This document shows positions 31,027 to 40,512 of a stretch of 64,000 nt of DNA, piece after piece. Every line of letters begins with the position of its first letter. Position 1 is the first letter of the stretch. The DNA comes from Lysobacterales bacterium. Lineage in GTDB: Bacteria; Pseudomonadota; Gammaproteobacteria; Xanthomonadales; Ahniellaceae. The translations under genes and the position numbers were made by a program. Location: positions 1-64,000 of the forward strand of contig JACPFU010000008.1 of assembly GCA_016182785.1 (NCBI GenBank), in the 5' to 3' direction. Below the pieces are notes generated by a model. The model worked only from the letters and a program-made list of their open reading frames with translations. It had not been told where the DNA came from and searched no databases.

Positions 31027-32388
31027 TCAGCGAATTCCGCGCTGGCGCAGTGACTGCGGCGAGAAGTTCTCCGGTGCAGTGCGGAAGCCGAAGTCGATCG
31101 TCGTCCTCTCCTCGTTGTCGAGCAGGCCCGAGATGTAGCGGCCCGACTGCAGGTCGTGGTGGGTCTCGATCGTGGCCCAGAACGTCGGCACTTCGTAGTA
31201 GTTGATCGACGGTGCTTCCGAGTAGCGCCACAGCGCGCCACGGCCGTCGTAATGGTCGATCGCGGCGATCTGGTAGCTGTCCTCGTCCAGATAGAACGTG
31301 CGGCGGCTGTTGATGTGGCGACGGCCCTTCTTCAGCGTGGCATCGACCACCCAGACGCGATGCAGCTCGTAGCGCAGCAGGTCCGGATTCAGATGACCCG
31401 GACGCACCAGGTCCTTGACCTTGACCGCGTTGCTGTGCGCCTTGTACGCGTTGTACGGGATGAACATCTCCTTCTTGCCGACCAGCTTCCAGTCGAAGCG
31501 GTCGAGCGCGCCGTTGAACATGTCGGTCATGTCGTTCGTGCGCAGACCGTCGGTCGCGGTGCCCGGATTGTCGTAGGCGACGTTCGGGGCGCGGCGCACG
31601 CGGCGCTGTCCGGGGTTGTAGATCCACGCCTGGCGCGGCTGGGCACTGGCATTCAGCGTTTCATGCACCAGCAGCACGTTGCCCGCGAGACGTGCCGGCG
31701 AGACCACTTCCTGGAAGAAGTAGAGCAGGATGTTGTTGATGTTCTCGGTGGTCGCACCCTTGCGGTAGTACAGGCCGAGGAACTCTTCCTCGATGCGGAT
31801 CGGCGTGTAGGCGCCGGTCGCGGTCGGGGCGACTTGGTTGGCGTAGCGCTTGCCGCCGGTGCTCTTGTACTTGAGCTTGTGGTTCCACATCGGCTCGTAG
31901 CCGTTCTGCGGAATCGGGAACGGGAAGCCGAGCGATGCGCCCTGCACGCCCTCGCCGTTTCCGACCAGCTTGGCGGTGGTGGCATTGGCCCTGGTTGCCG
32001 CGTACACCTCCTGCGGGAACGAGGCCGAACGCCGGGTCGGATAGACGTTCATCTTGAACGTCTTGTACTTGGTGAACATGGCGATCTGGCCGGGCGTCAG
32101 CTTGGCCGCGTAGTCCTTGTAGTTCTGCGGCGTGATCGCGAACAGCGGCTTGTCGGCGGCGAACGGATCGGGGTGGAACATGCCGGCGCGATAGCCAGCC
32201 GGCGGCCGCGTGATGCCGCCGGTCCAGGCCGGGATGGTGCCGTCCTTGTTGGCAGCGGTTTCAGCACCGACCGGCGTCAGGTCCTTGCCGAGGCGCGCCG
32301 CCTGATCGGGGGTCACCCCGGCCTGCACCACGCCGGCGAAGGCCAGCGCCGAGGCTGCCGCCAGAATGCCGTTTCGAATCTGTCGCAT
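31027..32388 (-). CDS. DUF1329 outer-membrane-associated protein
   Basis: 453 residues with a signal peptide (about 1-23, ending VVQAG). The family line is clear: an early GVTPDQAARLGKDLTPVGAE, GTIPAWTGGI, MFTKYKTFKMNVYPTRR, and the late WVVDATLKKGRRHINSRRTFYLDEDS. DUF1329 proteins are predicted to have a LolA/LolB-like half-barrel that handles lipids. It starts 13 bases after the DUF1302 gene, its constant partner. The likely role is periplasmic handling of a hydrophobic substrate moved by the RND transporter. Confidence 0.93.
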   Translation of the reverse strand: MRQIRNGILAAASALAFAGVVQAGVTPDQAARLGKDLTPVGAETAANKDGTIPAWTGGITRPPAGYRAGMFHPDPFAADKPLFAITPQNYKDYAAKLTPGQIAMFTKYKTFKMNVYPTRRSASFPQEVYAATRANATTAKLVGNGEGVQGASLGFPFPIPQNGYEPMWNHKLKYKSTGGKRYANQVAPTATGAYTPIRIEEEFLGLYYRKGATTENINNILLYFFQEVVSPARLAGNVLLVHETLNASAQPRQAWIYNPGQRRVRRAPNVAYDNPGTATDGLRTNDMTDMFNGALDRFDWKLVGKKEMFIPYNAYKAHSNAVKVKDLVRPGHLNPDLLRYELHRVWVVDATLKKGRRHINSRRTFYLDEDSYQIAAIDHYDGRGALWRYSEAPSINYYEVPTFWATIETHHDLQSGRYISGLLDNEERTTIDFGFRTAPENFSPQSLRQRGIR

Positions 32389-32401
32389 GGGAATCCCTCC
32401 G

Positions 32402-34294
32402 TCAGAACGAGTACTTGACCGTGAACGACACGAAGTCGCGGTCGTGGATCAGGTTCAGGTGGCCGGCGCCGCGGAACTCGGTGAAGCTGAGGTCTGCAGC
32501 CCACTGGTTGAGGTAGTTCGCCTCAACGCCGACGGTGACCGACTTGCGCCCTTCCAGGAAGTTGCCGCCCGGTCCGGGAGTGATGCCGTTGACGTCATGG
32601 TTGAACGCAAGGCGCGGCGACAGGTTGAACGGCGAGCCGAACACGTTGTTGTAGTCGGCGCGCGCGGCCAGTCGATAGCCCCAGGAGAAGCGGGTCGGGA
32701 AGCCGTCGCACTGCGACACCGGATTGACCAGCGCACCGCCGGTCAGCAGGTCGCCGCCACAACCGGTGTCGGTACCGTCACCCTGATAGCGCAGGACGCC
32801 CGGTTCCGGCAGGTCGAAGACGTTGGTGGCGCCGAACTCGGCCACGGTCGCGATCTGCTGCGCACCGAGCCAGTTGCCGGGGCCGAAGGCCTTGGTCATG
32901 GTGAACTGCAGCTGCCCGACCTCGTGCCGTTCCCAACCGCGCACATACTCGCCGGCCTCGAACTGTCCGAGCTGGCTGATGAAGCGGTTGCCCGGCGCCG
33001 GGATGAAGGCGTTGAGCGGGCTGAGCGCGCCGAACAGCAACTCGACGTCATCGAACTGCAGCGGCATGTTGTCGCGATACGACATTTCGCCCTGCAGCGC
33101 GATGCCGGTGTCGCCGAGCGTGGTGTTGAAGCTCACGCCGTACATGCGGATGTCTTCGGGATACTCGACCAGATAGCGGCCCGAACTCGGGGCGAGCGAG
33201 TAGCTGGTGCCGTTGCGGACGAAGGTCTGGGTGGTGGTCACCGCGTACCCGGACAGCAACGGCAGGCGGCTGTGGTAGTTCAGGAAGTACAAGCCGAACT
33301 CGGTGTCGTTCAGGGTCGGCGAGAAGTAGCGAAGCGCAAGCCCATACTGGCCGTTGTCACTGGCGTACCGATCGGGCAACCGCCCCACCGCGGCCGAGCA
33401 GGAGCTGAGCTCGAGCGGATTGGTCGAGTACTGGAACACGTCCGGGCAGTTCGCGAAATTGGACGGCTCGTTGGCCCGGCCGAAGCCCAGCATCACGAAC
33501 TCGCCACCGAGGGTGCCGAAGTCGTTGGTACTGAAGTAGGTGCCCGCCGGATCCGGCTCGGTCTGCTCGAACTCGAACAGGTACAACGCCTCGATCGAGA
33601 GATTCTCGTTCACCGCGAACGAACCCTGCAGCATGTCGACCGGCAGGAACGCCTCCTTCAGTTCCGCACCCGCGACGCGCAGCTTCGACACGTCGATCGG
33701 GTTGACGACATTGATGCCGTTCTGGATGAAGGTGCTCTCGCCCCAGCTCACCGCCTGGCGGCCAAGCCGGACCGAGGCTTCGTGCCCGCCCAGGTCCATG
33801 TTGTGGAACACGAACGCGTCGAGCAGGGTCAGGCGCGTGCCGACCTTGTCCTTGGCCTCTTCGGAGAGGTTCGGACGGTCGACGTTTTCCCAGTCGTAGA
33901 AGTAGCTGGCACGCGCGAACGCGCCCCAGTTGTCCTTGTAGTTCAGGCTGAAGTCGGTGGTGATCTTGAACGCATTCGAGAACAGGTCACCGTCTTCGTA
34001 GTTCAGGTTGCCGTCGTCGGAATTCACCGAGAAGCGGCCGGGCGCCGTCACCTGCTGGCTGAGCGGCGTCGCGCCGACCAGCGGATTGATGTTGGCGAGG
34101 CCGATCAGCTCCGGATCGCGTTCCTGCACGCGCAGCGAGGCGCCGTAGGACAACGTGGTGTCGATGGTGCCGCTCCAGTCGCCGCTGCCGAATTCGACAG
34201 CGTGGACCGGTGCCGCGATGACGCCGGCGAGGGCCAGCGAAATCGCGGTTCCCAGCGTGCGACGGCGCGCGTGCTTGGCATTGAGGTTGGTCAT
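32402..34294 (-). CDS. DUF1302 outer-membrane protein
   Basis: 630 residues with a twin-Arg-like but Sec-type signal peptide (KHARRRTLGTAISLALAGVIAAPVHA). The mature protein starts VEFGSGDWSGTIDTTLSYG, as DUF1302 proteins do. It carries barrel-like strands throughout (for example LNYKDNWGAFARASYFYDW, VSWGESTFI) and ends in FVSFTVKYSF with the terminal Phe of outer-membrane barrels. The family has no proven function; pairing with DUF1329 is nearly constant. It follows the lipase gene at 27 bases. Confidence 0.93.
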   Translation of the reverse strand: MTNLNAKHARRRTLGTAISLALAGVIAAPVHAVEFGSGDWSGTIDTTLSYGASLRVQERDPELIGLANINPLVGATPLSQQVTAPGRFSVNSDDGNLNYEDGDLFSNAFKITTDFSLNYKDNWGAFARASYFYDWENVDRPNLSEEAKDKVGTRLTLLDAFVFHNMDLGGHEASVRLGRQAVSWGESTFIQNGINVVNPIDVSKLRVAGAELKEAFLPVDMLQGSFAVNENLSIEALYLFEFEQTEPDPAGTYFSTNDFGTLGGEFVMLGFGRANEPSNFANCPDVFQYSTNPLELSSCSAAVGRLPDRYASDNGQYGLALRYFSPTLNDTEFGLYFLNYHSRLPLLSGYAVTTTQTFVRNGTSYSLAPSSGRYLVEYPEDIRMYGVSFNTTLGDTGIALQGEMSYRDNMPLQFDDVELLFGALSPLNAFIPAPGNRFISQLGQFEAGEYVRGWERHEVGQLQFTMTKAFGPGNWLGAQQIATVAEFGATNVFDLPEPGVLRYQGDGTDTGCGGDLLTGGALVNPVSQCDGFPTRFSWGYRLAARADYNNVFGSPFNLSPRLAFNHDVNGITPGPGGNFLEGRKSVTVGVEANYLNQWAADLSFTEFRGAGHLNLIHDRDFVSFTVKYSF

Positions 34295-34321
34295 GGAAGT
34301 TCTCTCCGCTTCTGCGTCGTC

Positions 34322-36517
34322 TTACTGGGTACGGATCACGGACGTGTTCGTGACCTGCACGGCCTGGCCGTTGCTCACGATCATGCTCGCCATCTGCGTC
34401 TGCATCTCGACCGTCGCCGCGCCGGAAGCCGTCGGGCTCAGCAGCGAGCCGTGGTCACCGGCGGTGAAGCGCACCGCACCGCGGATGGCCGCAGCCTGCG
34501 AGGTTGCGGTGATCGTGCTCAGGCCGAGCGCGCGGATCAGCGGCTCGGTGCCGGACAACGGTGCGCCGGTGACCGAGTTCGGGATCACCTGGTCGGGCAG
34601 CACGGAACCACCGCCGACGACCTCGTGCAACAGGATCTTGTCGCCGGACGCGACCGAGGCCGCGGCGAAGTTCAGCGGATCGGCCGAATCGATTGACTGC
34701 TGCGCGGCACCCATGAACTGGTCGAAGGTCGGGGTACCGGAGTTGATTCCGGACGCCGCCAGACCGGCGCGGATGCGCGGCCCAAAGGTGGGCGAGCCAT
34801 TCAGCATCTGCACGATGCCGCCACCCGGCACCGAGAGCACCGCGGTCGAGACCGTCGGCTCCAGGGTCAGGAAGTTCAGGCCCACGATCGAACCCAGCGA
34901 CTGACCGACGAAGAAGATGCGCGAACCGTCGAAGTCCGGCGTCGCGTCCATGTCGACCGACATGGTCGGAATGGTCTTCGCGAGCGTGAACAGGTCGGCC
35001 ACCGCCTGGCGCAGGTTGTCGCGCGAGGTCAGCAAGCTGGCGAGGTTGATGGTGTAGGTACCCGAACCATCGACGATGCCATCCGGACCCGGCGCGCCGG
35101 TGGTGTTGTTGCTGAGGTCAAGATCGAAGGTACGCTCGCTCGCGATCGCGCCGAACGGCGTGTTCTCGATGTAGAAACCGCCGATGCCCGGGTCGATCGA
35201 GCGGATGCCGTGCAGCGGCTGGTCGATCGCGACCACCGCGTAGCCCTGCATCGCCATCGTCGCCGAGATCGCGAGCGCGTCGGCGCGATTGCGGGTGATG
35301 CCGTGCTGGAAGATCACCACCGGCCAACCTGCGGCAGGCTTGACCTGCCCGGACGCCGCGTTCGGCACCGTCGCGAGCACCGGGATCACCTGCGTCGACT
35401 TCACGACCGGGACCGGATTCGCGTAGGTCAGGTGGGTCGAGGTCGGGTCCAGTCCGAGGGTGTTGAACGGTGCCGCGTAGCCACCGGGCGCCGCCTGCCA
35501 ATTGCCGGTCAGCGGGCCGGTCGGGTTGGTCGCCGAGGGGGCGTCGAGGTAGTACTTGACCGGCATCACGCCGACGATGATGTCGGCCACCGGCGGCAGA
35601 CCGGCCGCAGCCGTGGTCAGCCCGCTCGGTGCCAGCGTGGCGGCACTGGCGGTGGTGATCGAGCGCGTCGCGCTCAGCACCGGCGTGATGCTCTGCGTGG
35701 TCGCGGTCCAGGTCAGCACGATCTCGCTGCGCGGAATGCCCTGCGACACCGCGGCGGCTTCATGCGAGTTGGTGATCAGGCGCAGCGGTTCCAGCGCGCA
35801 GGCATTGCCGACCGGCAGCAGCGGGTCGGTCGACTGCGCCACCGTCGGACAGGTGGCCGGATTCGCGAACGCGGTCGCCGGCGAGATCAGCGGGCTGGCG
35901 CGCTGGGTAAGGAAGTAGGTCTGGTCCGGGGTCGCGTCGTTGCCGGCGGCGTCCTTGACGTCGTCGGTGATCACGACCATGTACGAGCTGAGCTGCTCGA
36001 GCGCCTTGGTCGGCACGATCGCGATGGTCTTCCCGGTGGCGTCGGAGGGCGCCTGCACCACCGCGAATTCGGTCGCGGCAAGCTCGCGCTGCACCGTCAG
36101 CACCTGCCGCGTCGACGGGTTGATGGTGACCTTGAACATGCGCACCGACTGCCCTGCGACCAGGGTGTTCGCACGCGGCGCGGCGGACAGGTTGAAGCGC
36201 CACGGCGCCACCGTCGACCAGCCGTCGAGCGAATTGATCGCGCGCACCGGGCCATTGGCCGAATTCGTCGGATCCGAGGGCACCGGCAGCGAAGCGTTCA
36301 GCGTCAGGTCGCGCGTTTGGGAGAACGCGAGATCGGTCGGAAACGGCACCGCGCCCGTGGTCGGATTGAATACTGCGGTGATCACGCCAGTGACCAGCGA
36401 ACCATCGTCGTTGCGCGCCACGGGGGCATCGACCGCGCGCGGGCTGTTGCTGCTGCTGCTGCACGCGGCGAGCAGTGCGGACGACAAGGCAGTCGCCAAG
36501 AGGAGTCGGGCCTGCAT
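34322..36517 (-). CDS. Extracellular lipoprotein lipase, VolA/Pla-1/cef type
   Basis: 731 residues from ATG 36517. The signal peptide ends in the lipobox LAAC (Cys19), followed by SSSSNSPR, a lipoprotein linker. The first about 300 residues resemble the Ig-like N-terminal region of VolA-type lysophospholipases (ITAVFNPTTGAVPFPTDLAF). The alpha/beta-hydrolase domain follows: IFQHGITRNRADAL (oxyanion region), elbow VGQSLGS with the nucleophile Ser, and a late TAGDHGSLL with the catalytic His. VolA in Vibrio is surface-exposed and releases fatty acids from lysophosphatidylcholine. As first gene of the operon with DUF1302, DUF1329 and an RND pump it suggests lipid processing and transport at the cell envelope. 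Confidence 0.88.
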   Translation of the reverse strand: MQARLLLATALSSALLAACSSSSNSPRAVDAPVARNDDGSLVTGVITAVFNPTTGAVPFPTDLAFSQTRDLTLNASLPVPSDPTNSANGPVRAINSLDGWSTVAPWRFNLSAAPRANTLVAGQSVRMFKVTINPSTRQVLTVQRELAATEFAVVQAPSDATGKTIAIVPTKALEQLSSYMVVITDDVKDAAGNDATPDQTYFLTQRASPLISPATAFANPATCPTVAQSTDPLLPVGNACALEPLRLITNSHEAAAVSQGIPRSEIVLTWTATTQSITPVLSATRSITTASAATLAPSGLTTAAAGLPPVADIIVGVMPVKYYLDAPSATNPTGPLTGNWQAAPGGYAAPFNTLGLDPTSTHLTYANPVPVVKSTQVIPVLATVPNAASGQVKPAAGWPVVIFQHGITRNRADALAISATMAMQGYAVVAIDQPLHGIRSIDPGIGGFYIENTPFGAIASERTFDLDLSNNTTGAPGPDGIVDGSGTYTINLASLLTSRDNLRQAVADLFTLAKTIPTMSVDMDATPDFDGSRIFFVGQSLGSIVGLNFLTLEPTVSTAVLSVPGGGIVQMLNGSPTFGPRIRAGLAASGINSGTPTFDQFMGAAQQSIDSADPLNFAAASVASGDKILLHEVVGGGSVLPDQVIPNSVTGAPLSGTEPLIRALGLSTITATSQAAAIRGAVRFTAGDHGSLLSPTASGAATVEMQTQMASMIVSNGQAVQVTNTSVIRTQ

Positions 36518-36650
36518 GCTTGCTTCCTTCGTCTGTGGAAATTCGGAGCGCTTCAAACGCGCGTTGGTATCATAGGTAGAGGCCTTGGCCGATTGCAACG
36601 CAATTCTCACAATCTTCTTCTGCTGCATCGCAGCACGCGAGGACGCGCCC

Positions 36651-37616
36651 TTGAGTACCGTTTCCACGCCGACCGCAACCACGGCGCGCCGACTCTGCGT
36701 GATCGTGCCGGTGTACAACGAAGCCGCGGTTCTGCCGCTGCTGATGCCGCGCCTGGACAGCGCGCTGGCGACGTTGCCGGCGGCGATCGAAGTGCTGTTC
36801 GTCGATGACGGCAGCCGTGATGCGACGCCGCAGGAACTGGCCCGCATCGCAAACAATGATGCGCGCGTGCGCGTGCTGCGCCTGGCACGCAACTTCGGCA
36901 AGGAGGCCGCGATGACCGCCGGCCTCGACCATGCCGATGCCGATGCCGTGGTGATCCTCGACGCCGACCTGCAGGACCCGCCCGAGGTGATCCGCGAGTT
37001 CTGGACGCAGTTCGAGCAGGGTGCCGACGTGGTCTACGGCGTGCGCGCCTCGCGCGCCGGCGAGTCATGGCTGAAGCGCTTCACCGCGGCCACCTTCTAT
37101 CGCCTGATCGACCGCATGAGCGACACGCCGATCCCGCGTGACACTGGCGACTTCCGCCTGCTGTCGCGACGCGCGGTCGAGGCACTCAGGCAACTGCGCG
37201 AACGCCACCGCTTCATGAAAGGCCTGTTCGGCTGGGTCGGCTTCACCCAGGTGCCGGTGCGCTACCACCGCGAGCCGCGCGCTGCCGGTTCGAGCAAGTT
37301 CAATTTCTGGAAGCTGTGGAACTTCGCGCTCGAAGGATTCACCTCGTTCTCGACGGTGCCGTTGCGCCTCGCCACCTACGTCGGCCTGCTGACTGCGACG
37401 ATCGCCTTCGGCTACGGCGCCGTGATCATCGCCAAGACCCTGCTCTACGGCGAACCGGTGCGCGGCTACCCAAGCCTGATGTCGGTGGTGCTGTTCCTCG
37501 GCGGCGTGCAACTGGTCGCGCTCGGCATCATCGGCGAATACCTCGGGCGCATGTACGAGGAGAGCAAGCGGCGGCCGCTGTATCTGCTCGACTCGGTCAC
37601 CCCGCCGGCGGCTTGA
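36651..37616 (+). CDS. GT2 undecaprenyl-phosphate glycosyltransferase, GtrB/ArnC-like
   Basis: 321 residues from a TTG at 36651, favoured because GAGGA lies 7 bases upstream and the following residues match the family start; an ATG at 36585 would add 22 poorly conserved residues. The GT-A domain has VIVPVYNEA, FVDDGSRD and DADLQDPPEVI (the DxD-like metal site). Two C-terminal membrane helices (LATYVGLLTATIAFGYGAVII and MSVVLFLGGVQLVALGIIGEYLGR) anchor it in the inner membrane. It transfers a sugar from a nucleotide donor to polyprenyl phosphate for envelope glycan modification. It is divergent from the lipase operon; its last 20 bases overlap the convergent epimerase gene. Confidence 0.88.
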   Translation: MSTVSTPTATTARRLCVIVPVYNEAAVLPLLMPRLDSALATLPAAIEVLFVDDGSRDATPQELARIANNDARVRVLRLARNFGKEAAMTAGLDHADADAVVILDADLQDPPEVIREFWTQFEQGADVVYGVRASRAGESWLKRFTAATFYRLIDRMSDTPIPRDTGDFRLLSRRAVEALRQLRERHRFMKGLFGWVGFTQVPVRYHREPRAAGSSKFNFWKLWNFALEGFTSFSTVPLRLATYVGLLTATIAFGYGAVIIAKTLLYGEPVRGYPSLMSVVLFLGGVQLVALGIIGEYLGRMYEESKRRPLYLLDSVTPPAA

Positions 37617-38460
37617 AGTCCGCCGCCGCCGGATCAAAGCCGCGTGGCGCGATGCCGAACTCGCGCCAGGCAGTTTCGCTGTCGGCGCATTGATCGGTCA
37701 GCGCCCGTACCGCCGCCGCTGCGGAGGCCACTCCCAGGCGCGATGCCACCGCACCGCCCAGCGCCAGCAGTGCATGCGGCATCGGCAGTCGCAGCACGCG
37801 CGCATCGACCGCACGTGCGCAGCGCGCCAGCAGCTCTGCCAGCGACAGGCGTTCGCCGCCGCCGAGCTCCAGCGGCTTCGCCAAGCCGGAGGATCGCGCA
37901 AGCAGGGCGATGCAGCTCGCGGCGAGGTCGTCCGCGTGCACGGGCTGGCGCAGACCTCTTGCCGCAGACGGTATGAACGCGAAGCCGCGGCGCGCAGCGC
38001 GCTGTGCGTAGGGCGTGAGGCTGCGATCGAGCCCGGCGCCCCAGATCAGCGTTGGGCGCAGCAGGGTGCAGGCGATGCCATGTCGCTCGGCGAACGCGAA
38101 CAGACGCTGCTCGTGTTCGCGCAACCGCGCCGCCAGCGCGCGCTCGCCGGCATTCGGCGAATCCTGCTTGTGCACGGCGCTCATCGAGCTCAGCGCGACG
38201 ATGCGTTGCAGCTCGCCCGCGCCGGCTCGTTCCAGCCAGGCGACACAGCCATCGAGCGGACCGGCGCTGATCAGTTGCGTCGACGCCGGTGGCGCGGTTG
38301 CGGTCCATAGGTCCAGGCACCGCCAGTTCGCACGCTCGCCGGAAGACCAACTCGGGATGTTGCGCGCGACGGCGCTCACGTCGCGTCCGAGCCGCTGCAG
38401 CAGGAAGTAGCCGACCTGTCCGCTGGCGCCGAGAACCAGCGGCCGCGAAGCCGCCGGCAT
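37597..38460 (-). CDS. NAD(P)-dependent epimerase/reductase-like protein
   Basis: 287 residues from ATG 38460, which overlaps the preceding stop by one base (TGATG). An extended-SDR Rossmann start LVLGASGQVGYFLLQ is visible, then IVALSSMSAVHK (Ser/Thr region) and LLRPTLIWGAG. The usual Tyr-x-x-x-Lys pair is not visible: the expected place reads ARLREHEQRLFAF, so it may belong to the atypical group that binds NAD without classic catalysis. Substrate unknown. The 3' end overlaps the glycosyltransferase gene on the opposite strand by 20 bases. Confidence 0.78.
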   Translation of the reverse strand: MPAASRPLVLGASGQVGYFLLQRLGRDVSAVARNIPSWSSGERANWRCLDLWTATAPPASTQLISAGPLDGCVAWLERAGAGELQRIVALSSMSAVHKQDSPNAGERALAARLREHEQRLFAFAERHGIACTLLRPTLIWGAGLDRSLTPYAQRAARRGFAFIPSAARGLRQPVHADDLAASCIALLARSSGLAKPLELGGGERLSLAELLARCARAVDARVLRLPMPHALLALGGAVASRLGVASAAAAVRALTDQCADSETAWREFGIAPRGFDPAAADFKPPAG

Positions 38461-39419
38461 CAGCTGTTGAAGCGCACGAGCTGGACGATGCGCGAAGGCA
38501 GGTTGCGGATGCGTGCCATCAGGCTGTCTTGCACCACCGGCCCGGTCTGCGGCACTGCGGCCGCGGCGCTGAGCGCGAAACGCTGGATCGCGCGCGGATT
38601 GCGCTTGAGCTTCCAGTAGCGGCTGATCGCGGCATCGACGCTGAGTCGGCACGAACCCATGCGCACCGGCTTGACCAGCATGCGATAGACCTGGCCCTCG
38701 TTGATCAGCTCCATCGCCAGTTGCGCGTTGGCGCGCTCGGTGACGACCACGGTGGCGATGTGCGGGTGGTGCTGCTTCAGCGCCTTGAGCAGGCCGGTGA
38801 GGTCGCCGGCGCTGGTCTCGGTTTCCGAAATGACGACACCGGTCTCGTGCTGTTCGAGGATCTGCAGCGCACGCTCGGCATTGTTCGCGAAGCGCACCTG
38901 GTAGTGCGACTGCAGGATCTCGCGCAGACGCTGCTGGGTAACCGGATCATCTTCCAGCACCAGCACGCCGACCTGGCCACGCGCCTCGGCTGCCTCCTGT
39001 TCGCTGATCGGGTCGACGGTGATGACCGGCGCCTCGCGCGCGATGCGCGCTGCCTCGAACACCAGGATGCGCAGGTCGGCGTTGTCCCAGGGCTTGTTGA
39101 CGTAGCGGTAGACCTCGCCCTCGTTGACCGAGCCGAGCACGGCCTTGAGGTCGGCATAGCCGGTGAGCAGGATGCGCATGCTGCGCGCCGACGCGGTCTT
39201 CAGCTCGCGCAGCACGTCCACGCCCTGCATCTGCGGCATGCGCTGGTCGCAGATGACCACGTCGGGGTCGAAGTGGGTGGCCATCGCCACCGCCTGGCGC
39301 GGGTCGTTGCAGAGCTCCACCTGGCAGTCGCGGAACAGCGCCTTGAGTGCGCGGGTGATGCGCGCCTCGTCGTCGATGCACAGCAGACGCAGGGGTTTCT
39401 CGACGAAGATGTCGTCCAT
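38460..39419 (-). CDS. Double-receiver response regulator without output domain
   Basis: 319 residues. Receiver 1 (about 10-128) is intact: acidic pair in CIDDEA, phospho-acceptor Asp58 in VVICDQRMPQM, Thr in LLTGYAD and Lys in VNKPW, with the RpfG-like RYVNKPWDN signature. Receiver 2 (about 150-270) has VLEDDPVTQ and VKPVRM, but its phospho-acceptor is Glu199 (VVISETETS) instead of Asp. The C-terminal about 50 residues have no HD-GYP, GGDEF or DNA-binding domain. It is encoded 10 bases after the histidine kinase and is the probable partner. It likely relays by protein contact. The epimerase start overlaps its stop. Confidence 0.9.
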   Translation of the reverse strand: MDDIFVEKPLRLLCIDDEARITRALKALFRDCQVELCNDPRQAVAMATHFDPDVVICDQRMPQMQGVDVLRELKTASARSMRILLTGYADLKAVLGSVNEGEVYRYVNKPWDNADLRILVFEAARIAREAPVITVDPISEQEAAEARGQVGVLVLEDDPVTQQRLREILQSHYQVRFANNAERALQILEQHETGVVISETETSAGDLTGLLKALKQHHPHIATVVVTERANAQLAMELINEGQVYRMLVKPVRMGSCRLSVDAAISRYWKLKRNPRAIQRFALSAAAAVPQTGPVVQDSLMARIRNLPSRIVQLVRFNS

Positions 39420-39429
39420 GGCGCGCCCC

Positions 39430-40392
39430 TCAGGCAGCCTTCGCGAGCGTTGACTGCGCCAGCGGCAATTCGACGAAGAACGTGGTGCCCTTGCCGACCT
39501 GCGACTTCACGCGGATGGCGCCACCGTGGCCCTGGATGATCTTGTGCACGATCGACAGGCCAAGCCCGGTGCCTTCGCCGACCGGCTTGGTGGTGAAGAA
39601 CGGATCGAAGATCTTCGGCAACACGTCGTCGGGGATGCCGCTGCCGGTGTCCTCGAAGCTGACCTCGACGAAACTCGGCTTGGCCACCGAGCGGATCGTC
39701 AGCGTGCCCTCGTCGCCCATCGCCTGCGAGGCGTTGGTGATCATGTTCAGGAACACCTGGTTGATCTGCGACGGCATGCACTTCACCTTCGGCAGGTTGC
39801 CGAGCTGCTCGACCACGGTGATGCGGTCGCGCAACTGGTGCCCGGCGATGGTCAGCGCCGAACGCACGCTGTCGTTCAGGTCGATCGAGTCCATGCCGTC
39901 GCGATCGACGCGCGCGAAGCCCTTGAGGTTCAGCACCAGGCTGCTCATCTGCTTCAGCCCTTCGGCCGAATCGGTAAGCAGTTCGCGCGCCTCCTGCAGC
40001 GAAGTCGCCTTGGCCAGCTCGATGCGCGCCTTCTGGATCGCGGCCTTGGCGCGATCGACCATCGAGGCGTCGAGCGTGAGCAGCAGGTCGACGCCGGTCA
40101 TGACCTTGGTCACCGCGGCCTCGTATTCGCTGAGCAGGTCGCTGACCACCTCGACGTTGCTCTTGACGAAGCCGAGCGGGGTGTTGATCTCGTGTGCAAC
40201 CCCCGCGACCATCTGGCCGAGCGAGGCGAGCTTGGTGGTGTGGATGACCTGCGCCTGCGAGGCCTCGCGCTTCTTCGAGTCCTCCTCGCTCTGGGTCAGG
40301 TTCGAACGCGACTTGCGCTCGCGCAGGAAGAAGTACACGGCCGCGGCAACGGCAACGAGGGTCGTGGATGCGAGAATGGCTGTCGTCGTCAT
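39430..40392 (-). CDS. Membrane-anchored histidine kinase
   Basis: 320 residues. One N-terminal helix (TAILASTTLVAVAAAVYFFL) with almost no periplasmic part, a charged coiled-coil linker, then HisKA with His67 in GVAHEINTPLGFV, a long helical insert (about 85-150) and a HATPase domain with NQVFLNMITNASQAM, DTGSGIP, FDPFFTTKPVGEGTGLGLSIV. It resembles the NtrB/HupT-like soluble-sensing kinases. The small anchor suggests it senses a cytoplasmic or membrane signal. It transfers phosphate to the next-encoded double receiver. Confidence 0.93.
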   Translation of the reverse strand: MTTTAILASTTLVAVAAAVYFFLRERKSRSNLTQSEEDSKKREASQAQVIHTTKLASLGQMVAGVAHEINTPLGFVKSNVEVVSDLLSEYEAAVTKVMTGVDLLLTLDASMVDRAKAAIQKARIELAKATSLQEARELLTDSAEGLKQMSSLVLNLKGFARVDRDGMDSIDLNDSVRSALTIAGHQLRDRITVVEQLGNLPKVKCMPSQINQVFLNMITNASQAMGDEGTLTIRSVAKPSFVEVSFEDTGSGIPDDVLPKIFDPFFTTKPVGEGTGLGLSIVHKIIQGHGGAIRVKSQVGKGTTFFVELPLAQSTLAKAA

Positions 40393-40512
40393 GTCGCGCT
40401 GAAGTCCTCACCGTCCGCATGCGGCCTGCGGCAGTATAGCGAGCGTGTCCCTTGTCGCCAGCGAGCTTGGCGGCCCCGTCCCCGACAAACCTTGACCCAG
40501 TTGGCCGATTCC

